Assembly (NCBI RefSeq): GCF_965225875.1
Contig: NZ_CBDDBS010000001.1
Coordinates: 558,001-622,000, forward strand
Length of the DNA stretch: 64,000 nucleotides
Source of the DNA: Haliscomenobacter sp965225875
GTDB lineage: Bacteria; Bacteroidota; Bacteroidia; Chitinophagales; Saprospiraceae
Direction: 5' to 3'
In this document: piece by piece, positions 16,321 through 25,443 of the stretch
Layout of the letters: each line of letters begins with the position of its first letter
Numbering within the stretch: position 1 is the first letter of the stretch
The notes under the pieces: model-generated
Told to the model about the DNA's origin: nothing
Seen by the model: the letters and a program-made list of their open reading frames with translations, nothing else
Databases searched by the model: none
Program-made: the position numbers and the translations under genes

Positions 16321-16782
16321 ATGGCTGGAACCTATACTCAAATCTACATCCAATATGTTTTTGCAGTAAAAGGCAGGCAAAATTTGCTGCAGAAACCCTG
16401 GCGAGAAGAGGTATTCAAATACATGGCGGGCGTCATCAAAAATAAAAACCAGAAGTCGATCATTGTAAATGGTGTGGCGGATCATGTCCATGTTTTTGTT
16501 GGCCTCAAGCCATCCATGTCGGTTTCCAATTTGATCCGCGATGTCAAAAACAACAGTAGTGATTTCATCAATGACCAGCAATTCCTCCCGTATGAATTTT
16601 CCTGGCAAGACGGCTATGGCGCATTCTCCTACGCCCATTCCCAAATGGATGCGGTGTATAAGTACATTTTGAATCAGGAAAAACACCATCGCAAAAAAAC
16701 ATTCAAGGAAGAATACCTGGAGTTTTTGCAAAAATTCGAAGTCGAATACAACGAAAAATACCTTTTTGATTGGTTGGAATGA
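16321..16782 (+). CDS. REP-associated tyrosine transposase (RAYT, Y1_Tnp)
   Basis: A 153-residue HUH nuclease of the IS200/IS605 type. The HxH metal motif is in VADHVHVFVGL (about residue 60), the fold-typical start is YTQIYIQYVFAVKGR, and the catalytic Tyr is in the AVYKYILNQEKHH helix (about residue 118). Such enzymes nick single-stranded DNA next to a hairpin through a 5'-phosphotyrosine. No TnpB partner is present. Flanking REP palindromes on both sides are its probable substrates. Confidence 0.93.
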   Translation: MAGTYTQIYIQYVFAVKGRQNLLQKPWREEVFKYMAGVIKNKNQKSIIVNGVADHVHVFVGLKPSMSVSNLIRDVKNNSSDFINDQQFLPYEFSWQDGYGAFSYAHSQMDAVYKYILNQEKHHRKKTFKEEYLEFLQKFEVEYNEKYLFDWLE

Positions 16783-16790
16783 CAAAATTA

Positions 16791-17035
16791 AACCCCGAAG
16801 GGGTGACATGATTATAGAAATTGGTGAATGCCAGGTCGTTATCCAAGAGAAACCCCGAAGGGGTGGTATTATTCTTTTGCGTGTCGTCTTAAAATAATAC
16901 CACCCCTTCGGGGTTTCTCTTGGAAGAATGTGGACATTAAACCTTTGCTATAATCATGTCACCCCTTCGGGGTTTATCTTTGGAAAACGAACTGGCATTC
17001 ATCCATTTCTATAATCCTGTCACCCCTTCGGGGTT
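16791..17035. repeat. REP module 3' of the RAYT gene, five copies
   Basis: Copies of AACCCCGAAGGGGTG at 16791 and 16851 (forward) and at 16901, 16960 and 17021 (reverse). The outer units carry GACATGATTATA or its complement, the inner pair GGTATTATTC / AATAATACC. It is the same layout as the 5' module with one extra outer unit. The 342-base gap up to 17124 holds nothing else evident. Confidence 0.95.
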
Positions 17036-17124
17036 GAAATCAGTGCTCAATTTAGAACCAATCGACACTAGCCTATAAGGCTCAGTGCCTCTCGCGATTC
17101 GTTATTCCTCGCTCGAAAAATTCC

Positions 17125-20100
17125 TCACTCCACCAGCGCCGGAATCCCCTGCTTCTTAAACTCCTCGTTGTACCCCTGAATCTCCTTCTTCAGGTTCTGG
17201 AGTCCTTGCTGCTGTTTGGCCCATTCCGCGCTCAAGTCTGCAAAACGATCGCGGTTGCCCTGGGTGATGCGCGGATCGTGTACATCTACCCTACCCCGTA
17301 CGGTGAAAAGTTCGGCGCTGAGTTTGCTGGGCCAGTTGATCACGTCCTGGCCGTTTTTGGTACGTGGCTCCACCAGTTCACTTTCCAGGTCGTTGATTTT
17401 TTTGACCAGGTCCTGGCCTTTTTTCAGCAAATCGGCGGCGGCTTTATTGTCTTTTAGCACTTCATTGTAGGCGTCCAGTTGTTTGCGGACTTTGCGCAAT
17501 TGGAGTACCGACTGGTGAATGGCGTTGATTTGTTCGGCCAATTTTTGCAACATGCTTTGCTGGGCCTGCCAATCGGCGGGGCTTACATTGATGCGGGGAT
17601 CGGGCAAGACCTCGACACTTTGTTCCAGTACCTGCCCGCGGTGGCTCAGGCGGATTTTGTAGCTGCCCGGAGCAACCCGATGTCCGCGATAATCGCCATA
17701 AATGAACACGCCCGGCACATCGACCAGGCCATCGGTGCGGAAATCCCAGGCGAAACGGTTCACACCAGTGGCGGCGGGCAAAACGGGTTCTGGAGCCGGG
17801 CCACCGGGATAACGCTTGTAGTTTTCGTCTTTTTTGTTGCTGAATTTGCGGATCACCTTGCCACTTGCGTCCAGAATCTCCACCCGCAGCGTATTGGTGT
17901 CGGCTTTTTCCTTGAGGTAATAATCAAAAATGACGCCTTCAGCCGGGTTCATACCCACGCCCGGGGAGCCTTCACCGGAGAGGTAGGAAGAACCTCCACT
18001 GTAGCGGCGGGTAGCCTGGGGTTTGAACAGCTGAACCGTTGCGGTTCCGACCACACCCTTAGCCTGTTGGAAAGTGCCCAGGTCGTCAAAAATCCAGAAG
18101 GCCCGGCCAGCAGTAGCGGCTACCAGGTCGTTGTTGCGGATTTGTAAGTCGGTGACCGGCACAATCGGTAAATTGAGCTGCAAACGGTTCCACTGCATGC
18201 CGCCATCGGTGGAGAGGTAAAAGCCCCGTTCCGCTCCGGCGTAGAGCAAGCCCTTGGTTACTTTGTCTTCCCGAATGACTTTGATGAAATCATCCGCATC
18301 GATGCCCGTGGCAATTTTCACCCAGCTTTTGCCGTAGTCGGTGGTTTTGTAGGTATAGGAAACAAAGTCGTTGAATTTGTAACGCGTGCCACAGATGTAG
18401 GCAGTACCCGGGTCGTGTGGAGAAACCTCGATGGACTGGATCAAACATTCAGCCAGGTCTTTGGGGGTAATGTTGGTCCAGGTGCGGCCGTCGTCGCGGC
18501 TCACGTGTACGAGGCCACAGTCCGAGCCGGTGTAAATCACCCCTTTTTCCAAACTGGATTCGATCAGGTAATAAATGGTGTTGTAGTTTTCGCCACCAGC
18601 GCCTTCGTTGGTGAAAGGCCCACCGCCGACTTCCTGCTTGGTGCTGTCGTTGCGGGTGAGGTCGGGGCTGATTTTTTCCCAACTGATTCCGCCATCGCGG
18701 GTGCGCAGCACCACGTTGCCAGTGTGGTAAATCACTTTGGGGTCGTGTGGCGAGCTGACAATCGGAGCATTCCAGTTGAAGCGGTACTTCATCTTCTTGG
18801 GCGGATTGGCCAGGTTGAGCGCGGAATAGGCCATGACGTCCTTGCTCTCGTTGGTGCGGGTATCCAGGGCCTCGATGATGCCTTGATAGCAGCCACCCAA
18901 TAAGACTTGTGGGTTGTTTTGGTCAAAAGCGACAAAAGCGCTTTCACAACCCGGGCCGATGAACCAATCGGTGACGCCGATATCCGAGCCATTGTTGCGG
19001 CTGGAAATGACTACCGAAGTGTTGTCTTGTTGCCCGCCATACACCCGGTAAGGGAAAAGATTGTCGGTGTTGACGCGGTAAAACTGGGCAGTGGGCTGAT
19101 TGCCCTGGGTGGACCAGGTGCGGCCAGCATTGAAGGAAATTTCTCCTCCGCCATCGTCACCCAGAATCATGTTTTGGTTGTTCCTCGGGTTGATCCACAG
19201 GTCGTGGGTATCGCCGTGGCCGACCCGGAGGGTACTGAAGGTGCGGCCACCATCAATTGAACGGGTCATGGGCGCGTTGAGCACGTAAACCACATCTGCG
19301 TTGACAGGGTCAGCGAATACCTCCATGTAATACCAGGAACGGGAGTTGATGTTTTGGTCGGAGCTCAGCAAGGTCCAGGATTCACCGCCATTGTCGGAGC
19401 GGTATAGCCCCGACTTGGTTTTTTCCGCTTCCACAATGGCGAAAACCCGATTGGGGTTGACGGGGGAAACAGAGATGCCCATTTTACCCAGGTCTTTGGG
19501 CAAACCTTCGTTGATTTTTTTCCAGCTTTCGCCCCCATCGGTCGACTTCCAGAGGCTGGAGCCCGGGCCACCACTTTCAACCTTCCAGGGCGTGCGGCGG
19601 TGTTGCCAGGTGGCTGCGTACAAAATGCGGGGGTTGGTATGATCCATACTCAGGCTGGAGGCACCGGAGTTGTCGTCAACGAAGAGGACTTTTTTCCAGG
19701 TAGTGCCACCATCAGTAGATTTATAAATGCCACGATCGGGGCTGGGGCCGTGCAAAGCGCCTTGAGCAGCCACGTACACTACATCCGGGTTTTGCGGGTG
19801 GATGACGACGTCGGAGATGTGGCGCGTTTTTTCCAAACCGATGTTTTTCCAGGTTTTACCTGCATCGACGGATTTGTATACCCCGTCGCCGTAGGTAGTC
19901 ATCACCCCACGCACGGCGTGCTCGCCCATCCCGACGTAAATCACATTGGGATCAGATTCTGCAACGGCGATATCGCCTACGGTGCTGGATTTGAATTGGC
20001 CGTCCGAGATATTGGCCCAGTTCAGTCCGCCGTCTTCGGTTTTCCAGATTCCGCCGCCGGTGTAACCACAATAATAAAGGTTGTCGTTGCCGATCACCCC

Positions 20101-20298
20101 ACTCACCGCGTTGGAGCGACCGCCCCGGAATGGGCCAATGTTGCGCCAGCGCAGTCCGGCGAAGTTTTTGGCATCAAAAGTATTGGTAACGACTGGTGCA
20201 GGAGCTGCGGCTGGGGGCGTAGTTTTCTTTTTTTGCCCCCAAAGGTTGATGCTGAGTAAAAGTAAACCCAGCAAGGAGAAATGGTACAGTTTTTTCAT
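17125..20298 (-). CDS. Secreted VPS10/sortilin-like BNR-repeat protein
   Basis: About 1057 residues from ATG 20298 (the longer upstream frame lacks support), with signal peptide MKKLYHFSLLGLLLLSINLW. The body is a repeated beta-propeller with many SxDGGxTW Asp-box repeats (KTEDGGLNW, KSVDAGKTW, KSTDGGTTW, RSDNGGESW, RTRDGGISW, KTTDYGKSW). It starts with RWRNIGPFRGGRS, typical of the large Bacteroidota VPS10-domain family often annotated as glycosyl hydrolase. The last 250 residues contain an Ig-like strand region and a coiled coil. Binding of a glycan or peptide is likely; catalysis is not shown. Confidence 0.85.
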   Translation of the reverse strand: MKKLYHFSLLGLLLLSINLWGQKKKTTPPAAAPAPVVTNTFDAKNFAGLRWRNIGPFRGGRSNAVSGVIGNDNLYYCGYTGGGIWKTEDGGLNWANISDGQFKSSTVGDIAVAESDPNVIYVGMGEHAVRGVMTTYGDGVYKSVDAGKTWKNIGLEKTRHISDVVIHPQNPDVVYVAAQGALHGPSPDRGIYKSTDGGTTWKKVLFVDDNSGASSLSMDHTNPRILYAATWQHRRTPWKVESGGPGSSLWKSTDGGESWKKINEGLPKDLGKMGISVSPVNPNRVFAIVEAEKTKSGLYRSDNGGESWTLLSSDQNINSRSWYYMEVFADPVNADVVYVLNAPMTRSIDGGRTFSTLRVGHGDTHDLWINPRNNQNMILGDDGGGEISFNAGRTWSTQGNQPTAQFYRVNTDNLFPYRVYGGQQDNTSVVISSRNNGSDIGVTDWFIGPGCESAFVAFDQNNPQVLLGGCYQGIIEALDTRTNESKDVMAYSALNLANPPKKMKYRFNWNAPIVSSPHDPKVIYHTGNVVLRTRDGGISWEKISPDLTRNDSTKQEVGGGPFTNEGAGGENYNTIYYLIESSLEKGVIYTGSDCGLVHVSRDDGRTWTNITPKDLAECLIQSIEVSPHDPGTAYICGTRYKFNDFVSYTYKTTDYGKSWVKIATGIDADDFIKVIREDKVTKGLLYAGAERGFYLSTDGGMQWNRLQLNLPIVPVTDLQIRNNDLVAATAGRAFWIFDDLGTFQQAKGVVGTATVQLFKPQATRRYSGGSSYLSGEGSPGVGMNPAEGVIFDYYLKEKADTNTLRVEILDASGKVIRKFSNKKDENYKRYPGGPAPEPVLPAATGVNRFAWDFRTDGLVDVPGVFIYGDYRGHRVAPGSYKIRLSHRGQVLEQSVEVLPDPRINVSPADWQAQQSMLQKLAEQINAIHQSVLQLRKVRKQLDAYNEVLKDNKAAADLLKKGQDLVKKINDLESELVEPRTKNGQDVINWPSKLSAELFTVRGRVDVHDPRITQGNRDRFADLSAEWAKQQQGLQNLKKEIQGYNEEFKKQGIPALVE

Positions 20299-20408
20299 CT
20301 TTTCGGTCAGTTGTGTAGAGCCTGACCAAATATAGGTAAGGGAAATCAAATAGAGGTACATTTCGGCAGGACTCTTTTTGATTTCCGTTCCTGAGCTAAA
20401 CTGCTTGT

Positions 20409-20837
20409 TTATTTTGTCAATACCTCCGAGTAAAAATTGCCTTCGCGGTACTCGTCCAATACGTGACGTACGGTTTGGGTGAGGTTGTTGGGGAGTTTAT
20501 CCAGGTAAAACCATTCTGCTTCTTTGAACTTGTGGGTTTCTTTGGCTTTGAGTTCTCCTTCCCAGTAATAGGCTTTGAAGTACATGACAATGCGTTGCTG
20601 CTGCTTCTTGATTTTGTGCAATACATGTACCAAATGAAGGTCTTCGGGCTTGAGTAAAATACCGGCTTCTTCAAAGCTTTCACGGATGATTGATTGTCGG
20701 GCCGATTCGCGCAATTCTACATTTCCACCGACAAGTGTGTAGTTTCCCCCATTTGGTTTGGTTTGCTTCAAGAGCAAAATTTGACCTTTATGGTACAAAA
20801 TTAAGCGCGCCTTTACATTGATGTTGCCTGTATTCAT
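20409..20837 (-). CDS. Nudix hydrolase
   Basis: A 142-residue protein with a complete Nudix box, GGNVELRESARQSIIRESFE followed by EAGI, matching Gx5Ex7REUxEExGU. It hydrolyses a nucleoside-diphosphate-linked substrate with Mg2+; which one cannot be told. The start at 20837 is followed by the expected strand INVKARLILYHKGQILLLKQ. The 193 bases upstream of it (20838-21030) hold no gene. Confidence 0.93.
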   Translation of the reverse strand: MNTGNINVKARLILYHKGQILLLKQTKPNGGNYTLVGGNVELRESARQSIIRESFEEAGILLKPEDLHLVHVLHKIKKQQQRIVMYFKAYYWEGELKAKETHKFKEAEWFYLDKLPNNLTQTVRHVLDEYREGNFYSEVLTK

Positions 20838-21030
20838 TCGTCCGGGTTTGAGTGAGCAATGTATCTGCTGATGACAATCAACGTCTACATCAGGGCCAAA
20901 TATAGCAACACTTAGGGAATCACCTCATTAAAGTACAGGCTAAAACATGGGGATGATGTTCAACTAAGCATTTTTTACTATTTTTGTGTTTGATTTCCCG
21001 TGAACTTGCCTGATAATGTGCTTTTGTAGT

Positions 21031-21145
21031 GGGGCAAAAATAAGTGCTCATTTTTCCTGAGCCAAAGAATTAGACAAGACACTTAAAGTGAAACGTTTTC
21101 TTATCTAATTCTTTGGCAAAATGAGCCCTTATTTTTTATCGCCCC
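21031..21145. repeat. MITE-like palindrome, promoter-bearing family, copy B
   Basis: Same length, ends and inner stem as copy A: GGGGCAAAAATAAGTGCTCA at the left, TTTTTTATCGCCCC at the right, loop ACACTTAAAGTGAAACGTTT. Same orientation as copy A. It lies 32 bases upstream of the cysteine-synthase-like gene and fills much of the 340-base gap. Confidence 0.9.
21035..21066 (-). promoter_or_regulatory. Consensus promoter in palindrome copy B, leftward
   Basis: On the minus strand TTTG (21066-21063), 20 bases, TATTTTTG (21042-21035), as in copy A. It points to the Nudix gene, about 190 bases away. Confidence 0.55.
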
Positions 21146-21177
21146 TTAACCTTAACTAATTAAACAAAAGAGCGCTT

Positions 21178-22359
21178 ATGCATTACGAAAATGTTCTGGC
21201 GACCATAGGCAATACCCCATTGATTCGCATGAATCGTATTGCGCAGGGAATTCCAGCCAAAGTATTCGCAAAGGTGGAATCCTATAACCCAGGTCAAAGC
21301 GCCAAAGATCGCATCGCCTTATTCATGATTGAAGAAGCGGAGCGCAGCGGCAAACTCAAACCGGGTGGTACAATTGTAGAAGCAACTTCTGGCAACACGG
21401 GTTTCAGTATCGCAATGGTGAGTGCCATCAAGGGGTACCGTTGTATCCTTACCTTGACGAGCAAAGCCTCCCAGGAAAAAATTTCCCTCCTCAAATCAAT
21501 GGGTGCCGAGGTAGTCATTTGCCCGGTAGACGTAGAACCAGCCGACCCTCGCTCTTATTATTCAGCCGCCGAGCGCATCGCGCACGAAACGCCAAACTCT
21601 TTTTACCTGGCTCAAAACTTCAACCTGGACAACGCGGAAGCGCATTATCGCTCCACCGGACCAGAGATATGGGCACAAACCCAAGGGAAAATCACCCATT
21701 ACGTCTGTTGTGCAGGCACGGGTGGCACCCTCTCGGGAACGGCCCGCTATTTGAAAGAAAAAAACCCCAACATCAAAATCATTGGGGTGGATGCCTATGG
21801 CTCCGTTTTGAAAAAATTCTGGGAAACCCACGAATACGACCCCAACGAAATCAAACCTTACAAGGTGGAAGGTTTGGGTAAAAACATCATCCCGCACAAC
21901 ATGAACTTTGAGTTGGTGGATGATTTTATAAAAGTTACGGACAAGGATAGCGCTTTCCAGGTGCGGGATCTGGCCAAGTACGAAGGGTTGATGGTGGGCT
22001 ATTCCAGCGGCTCAGCAATGCAGGCCGTGTTTGAAATTGCAGATACCCTTACCGAAAACGACGTGGTGGTTACCCTGTTTTCAGACCACGGCTCCCGTTA
22101 CCTGGGTAAGGTGTTCAACGACGACTGGATGGTGGAACAAGGCTGGATGGAATGTGTTCCTTCTGAAGCCGCCGGTTCAGTGGGCAGCATGCCACCTACC
22201 ATTCATGAACATCCTGAGCCTGCAGAAGGTACCAGTAGTTCGAGCGCCTATTTTTACAGCTACGAAGCCATGCGGGATCGCTACATCAAATACTATCGGA
22301 CCTATCGTTTGAAGTACAAGAAATACATTCGCTTGACTAGGCAAACCCTGGGCTTGTAG
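21178..22359 (+). CDS. Cysteine synthase / cystathionine beta-synthase-like PLP enzyme
   Basis: A 393-residue fold-type II PLP enzyme. It opens with LATIGNTPLIRM, has the PLP Lys in PGQSAKDRIA (usual family PGxSxKDR), ATSGNTGFSIAM, and the phosphate loop CAGTGGTLSG. The C-terminal SSGSAM matches the SSG motif that contacts the cofactor. The catalytic core ends near residue 330; a further 60 residues rich in Tyr, Lys and Arg have no obvious counterpart. It may make cysteine from O-acetylserine or cystathionine; the extension leaves this open. Its stop lies within a palindrome. Confidence 0.88.
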   Translation: MHYENVLATIGNTPLIRMNRIAQGIPAKVFAKVESYNPGQSAKDRIALFMIEEAERSGKLKPGGTIVEATSGNTGFSIAMVSAIKGYRCILTLTSKASQEKISLLKSMGAEVVICPVDVEPADPRSYYSAAERIAHETPNSFYLAQNFNLDNAEAHYRSTGPEIWAQTQGKITHYVCCAGTGGTLSGTARYLKEKNPNIKIIGVDAYGSVLKKFWETHEYDPNEIKPYKVEGLGKNIIPHNMNFELVDDFIKVTDKDSAFQVRDLAKYEGLMVGYSSGSAMQAVFEIADTLTENDVVVTLFSDHGSRYLGKVFNDDWMVEQGWMECVPSEAAGSVGSMPPTIHEHPEPAEGTSSSSAYFYSYEAMRDRYIKYYRTYRLKYKKYIRLTRQTLGL

Positions 22360-22430
22360 AGACGCACGATCGTGCGTCTTGTCTGGCGGCATCTGATCCC
22401 AAGATGAGACGCACGATCGTGCGTCTCTAC
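22355..22430. repeat. Palindromic repeat, AGACGCACGATCGTGCGTCT family
   Basis: Two perfect copies of GACGCACGATCGTGCGTC, each itself a palindrome, in arms GTAGA...TCTAC that fold together around a 28-base loop. It overlaps the TAG stop (22357-22359) of the PLP enzyme. Confidence 0.93.
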
Positions 22431-22511
22431 AGGTGGTGATTTTTATTACCTTGACAATTCCATTTCCGACGTTTATTTTTGCGCCGGATTTATAAAATTC
22501 CGACCAAACAT

Positions 22512-23180
22512 ATGAAGACTGAAAAAAAACAAGCGTACCTGTCGAATGAAGACATTTCGATACCCTTGTTCAAAAACAAGTGGATTGATCGTTTTACCCG
22601 CACGCATGTTGCCATTCCGGTATCGATATTCTTTGTGTACTCAGCCTGTTTATTGTACTACACCTCGGTTAAAACCGACCTCAGCTGGCCAGTGGTGACG
22701 GGTTTGTTCTTTACGGGCTTATTGGTTTTCACTTTTGTGGAGTATCTGGTACATCGCTATGTGTACCATATGGAAGGAGATACTCCAACCAAAAAGGATA
22801 TGCAATACAAAATGCATGGGGTACACCACGATTATCCAAAAGACAAACAACGTTTGGCGATGCCTCCCTTTGTAAGCATCACCATTGCTACTGTCCTGTT
22901 GTTGCTCTTTGAATTGATCCTGGACAAGTATTCCTTTTCGTTCCTGGCGGGATTCTTGGTGGGATATGCCATGTATTTGTTGGTGCATTATTCGGTGCAC
23001 ATTTTCCGTATGCCCAATAATTTCATGAAAGCCTTGTGGGTCAACCACTCGATCCACCACTATAGCCCGGAGGATGCCATGTTTGGCGTTTCTTCACCAT
23101 TGTGGGATTATGTGTTTGGCACTACGCCCAAGAAGAAAGGGATCAAGACGGCGGAGATTGTGGTGAAGGATAATCTCTGA
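22512..23180 (+). CDS. Fatty acid hydroxylase / sterol-desaturase family membrane enzyme
   Basis: A 222-residue membrane protein from ATG 22512. The di-iron His clusters are all present: LVHRYVYH, HGVHHDYP, LVHYSVHIF and LWVNHSIHHYSP. Four hydrophobic segments place the His clusters on the cytoplasmic face. It is closest in pattern to fatty acid 2-hydroxylases, which hydroxylate acyl chains of sphingolipids or lipids; Bacteroidota often contain hydroxylated sphingolipids, which makes this plausible. Confidence 0.88.
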   Translation: MKTEKKQAYLSNEDISIPLFKNKWIDRFTRTHVAIPVSIFFVYSACLLYYTSVKTDLSWPVVTGLFFTGLLVFTFVEYLVHRYVYHMEGDTPTKKDMQYKMHGVHHDYPKDKQRLAMPPFVSITIATVLLLLFELILDKYSFSFLAGFLVGYAMYLLVHYSVHIFRMPNNFMKALWVNHSIHHYSPEDAMFGVSSPLWDYVFGTTPKKKGIKTAEIVVKDNL

Positions 23181-23226
23181 GTGTCCTTTTGAAATGAATC
23201 GTGCTTGCTAAAAGCGACACTTTTTA

Positions 23227-23323
23227 AGCACAAAGAAAAAGAGAGGGCACAAAGAACACAAAGTTAGACGTTGACAACGCTTCGCTTTGTGTTCTTTGTG
23301 CCCTCTCTTTTTTTCTTTGTGCT
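23227..23323. repeat. Palindromic repeat, AGAGAGGGCACAAAGAACAC family
   Basis: Arms of about 37 bases (AGAGGGCACAAAGAACACAA and complement) around a short loop ACGTTGACAACG. It lies between convergent genes and overlaps the stop of the AI-2E transporter gene, so it probably serves as a bidirectional terminator. Confidence 0.9.
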
Positions 23324-24467
23324 AATTTTTTGGGTATGTTTCCGCTGCTTGTTGCACCTTCACCTTCTTCCCAAACGTCCCTCTCGCATACTTCAACTTC
23401 CGAATCTGCGCAGGGGCTTCCTCACCCAGCAGGAACCCGTAGAGGCGCAATTTCTCCACGTTGTCACAGATTACCTTAAAAATGCCCGCCATCGGAATGG
23501 CAAAAACCATCCCCGGCAGCCCCCAGATCAAGCCGCCCATGAGTAAGGCCAGCAAAGAACTAAGCGGGTTAAGGTTGACACTGGATCCGACGATTTTTGG
23601 AGTAATGAAGTTGTTCTCCAAAAACTGTACAAACATACAGACCCCAAAAGCGCCCACTGCGTACATGGGTGATTCTTTGGTCACCAGGGCAATGGCCACC
23701 GGAATCAAACTCCCGATCATGACCCCAACGTAGGGAATGATGTTGAGCACTCCGGCAATAAAGGCCAGCAAAACGGCGTATTTCAAGCCCAGGAACAAAA
23801 AGCCAATTGAGTTCAATACACTGAGGATCAGGATCACCAACAACATCCCTTGGAGGTACTGCTGAGAAACCTGTGCAATTTTACGAATGACTTCCAGTAC
23901 TTTTTCGTGGCTTTCGGGGGCTAGGAACTCAATTGACTTTTTGAATTTTTCCCGGTACAACAACATAAAAAACATAAAAAACGGGATTAGCGCCAGACCA
24001 GCTACCGCCGCTCCCGTTGCTGTGAATATGTTCATGGCACTATTTGCGCCTTCGTCAATGAACGTGTCCCTTTTTTTGCGCAGCCATTCAGACTGTGTTT
24101 CACGGCTCACGTTAAACTGTTGTTCAATATATGTTGAGATATGGGATCCTTTTTGTTCCAGGGCACTTTGCATCATGGGCATATCGCCAGAAAACGACAG
24201 GATTTGCCAGGATAAAAAACCAAATAAGGCTATCCCTACTGCCAGCACGGCCAGCACGCCCAACAGTGCTGCCAACCAGTTCGGCAGTCGCCACCGTTGG
24301 AGTTTTCCCACCAACGGCAAAACCAAAAAAGCCAATAACATAGCTGCTAAAACGGGAATCAAGATGGCTTGTGCCCAGTACAATCCGCACAACAACAGGG
24401 CGATGGAAAGCAGGAAGCAGGTTACACGCAGATAAAATGGCGAAGTTTCGGCAGATGATCCAGTCAT
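23322..24467 (-). CDS. AI-2E family (PerM) transporter
   Basis: A 381-residue protein with seven or eight membrane spans and a soluble helical region at about residues 90-150. The C-terminal half has the family pattern: VLNSIGFLFLGLKYAVLLAF, then NIIPYVGVMIGSLIPVAIAL and GLPGMVFAIPMAGIFKVI. The family includes TqsA and Na+/H+ antiporters, so the substrate is undecided. The next gene upstream has a terminator at 24486-24515, so this one has its own promoter. Confidence 0.93.
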   Translation of the reverse strand: MTGSSAETSPFYLRVTCFLLSIALLLCGLYWAQAILIPVLAAMLLAFLVLPLVGKLQRWRLPNWLAALLGVLAVLAVGIALFGFLSWQILSFSGDMPMMQSALEQKGSHISTYIEQQFNVSRETQSEWLRKKRDTFIDEGANSAMNIFTATGAAVAGLALIPFFMFFMLLYREKFKKSIEFLAPESHEKVLEVIRKIAQVSQQYLQGMLLVILILSVLNSIGFLFLGLKYAVLLAFIAGVLNIIPYVGVMIGSLIPVAIALVTKESPMYAVGAFGVCMFVQFLENNFITPKIVGSSVNLNPLSSLLALLMGGLIWGLPGMVFAIPMAGIFKVICDNVEKLRLYGFLLGEEAPAQIRKLKYARGTFGKKVKVQQAAETYPKN

Positions 24468-24485
24468 GACGAGTGCTTTAGGATG

Positions 24486-24515
24486 AAAAAAAAAGCCGCC
24501 CAGCTCCGAGGCGGC
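24486..24515 (-). terminator. Rho-independent terminator
   Basis: GCCGCC/GGCGGC stem (24495-24515) followed on the minus strand by nine T. It lies downstream of the coiled-coil lipoprotein gene and a palindrome. Confidence 0.9.
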
Positions 24516-24557
24516 CTCTCAAACTGTACTGTGTGCTGCTGACTAAAATCTTTCTTT

Positions 24558-24606
24558 AGGTTTTTAGGTTTACTAAACTTTGAAAGTTTAGTAAACCTAA
24601 AAACCT
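24558..24606. repeat. Perfect inverted repeat, 23-base arms
   Basis: AGGTTTTTAGGTTTACTAAA CTT, TGA, then its exact complement. It ends three bases from the stop of the coiled-coil protein gene and precedes the GC-rich terminator. Confidence 0.95.
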
Positions 24607-24609
24607 CCA

Positions 24610-25056
24610 TTAATTCTTGGTCTTGAGGTCGTCGGCGATGCGTTCCATCCGGGAAGCAACGCTGTTTTTGAACTCTGCCCAACCTTCTCCGATGTTTTCA
24701 CCGATCCGATCCAGGTCTTTGTTCAGTTCCTGACGATCTTGTTCCAGGGCATTGCGGCGTTCAATCCACCGTACCTTTTCTTTTTCGGAGGCTCGTTCTA
24801 TTTTTTTGTCCAGTTCGGCAATGGCCTGGTCTAGTTCACGGCCTTGTTGGCGCATGTTTTCAGCCAATTCATCGCGCTCGGTGCGCATGGCCTCGCCAAC
24901 ATCCTCAGCGGCATCTTTAAGGTTTTCGCCAGCGCGATCCAGGTCTTCCTGAGCTTCCTTAGCTGCTTGGTTATTTTGGCAAGAAGTGGTGCTTGAAAAC
25001 ACCCACATGGTGCCCAGAGCGATCAAAAGGGCAAAGGCAAAGGTTCTCTTTTTCAT
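24610..25056 (-). CDS. Coiled-coil lipoprotein, likely envelope stress protein
   Basis: A 148-residue protein with a lipoprotein-type signal (MKKRTFAFALLIALGTMWVF, then SSTTSCQ). The mature part is almost wholly heptad-patterned helix (EDLDRAGENLKDAAEDVGEA, ELDQAIAELDKKIERASEKE), with many Glu, Lys and Arg. No enzymatic motif is present. It resembles small stress-induced coiled-coil proteins of this phylum. It neighbours the DUF1328 gene and the sigma-54 signalling operon. Confidence 0.75.
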   Translation of the reverse strand: MKKRTFAFALLIALGTMWVFSSTTSCQNNQAAKEAQEDLDRAGENLKDAAEDVGEAMRTERDELAENMRQQGRELDQAIAELDKKIERASEKEKVRWIERRNALEQDRQELNKDLDRIGENIGEGWAEFKNSVASRMERIADDLKTKN

Positions 25057-25131
25057 GGTAAATGATTAAGGGGTTAATAATGGAATAGTTTATAGGAATT
25101 GAAATAGTTTGTGGGATTGCGATGACGCTAT

Positions 25132-25299
25132 TTAAATGTCAATGCGTTTGCGGCCAGTGATCAAGGTAATGAGGAACACTGCAATGGCAATGAAGAAGAG
25201 GATCTTGGCAAAAGTAGCCGCTCCGGCGGCAATGCCACCAAATCCAAATACTGCCGCAACAAGGGCGATGATGAGAAAGGTGATTGACCAGCGTAACAT
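25132..25299 (-). CDS. DUF1328 small membrane protein
   Basis: A 55-residue protein starting at ATG 25299. It matches the YtjA/DUF1328 family: MLRWSITFLIIALVAAVFGF followed by GGIAAGAATFAKILFFI and a short basic tail GRKRIDI. Two membrane spans. These small proteins are usually induced by envelope or osmotic stress; their molecular function is not known. Confidence 0.92.
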   Translation of the reverse strand: MLRWSITFLIIALVAAVFGFGGIAAGAATFAKILFFIAIAVFLITLITGRKRIDI

Positions 25300-25443
25300 A
25301 GCTTTTCGGTTTTGAAGGTGATTAGATACCTTCTCAGGTAAAAAAGCTATACCACGGTTTGACTGGTGAAAAGAAGCGACAAAGTGTAGAATTGTGTGGA
25401 ATTTTGGGGTGTTGATACACCTCATTGGAGGTATTGCCCACAT

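Larger units (their letters stand above)
16085..17035. mobile_element. REP-RAYT unit
   Basis: A Y1-transposase-like gene sits between two REP modules with the same mirror arrangement. RAYT proteins are domesticated IS200/IS605-like HUH enzymes linked to the spread of REP palindromes. The whole unit lies directly after the truncated KilA-N gene. Confidence 0.85.

Noticed and set aside
16085..17035. Regularly spaced repeats that might be a CRISPR array
   Set aside because: The 15-base units are palindromic, occur in both orientations with irregular spacing, and flank a RAYT gene; no cas genes.
20979..20986. TATTTTTG upstream of the cysteine-synthase-like gene
   Set aside because: No proper -33 box, and it is about 190 bases from the start with a palindrome between.
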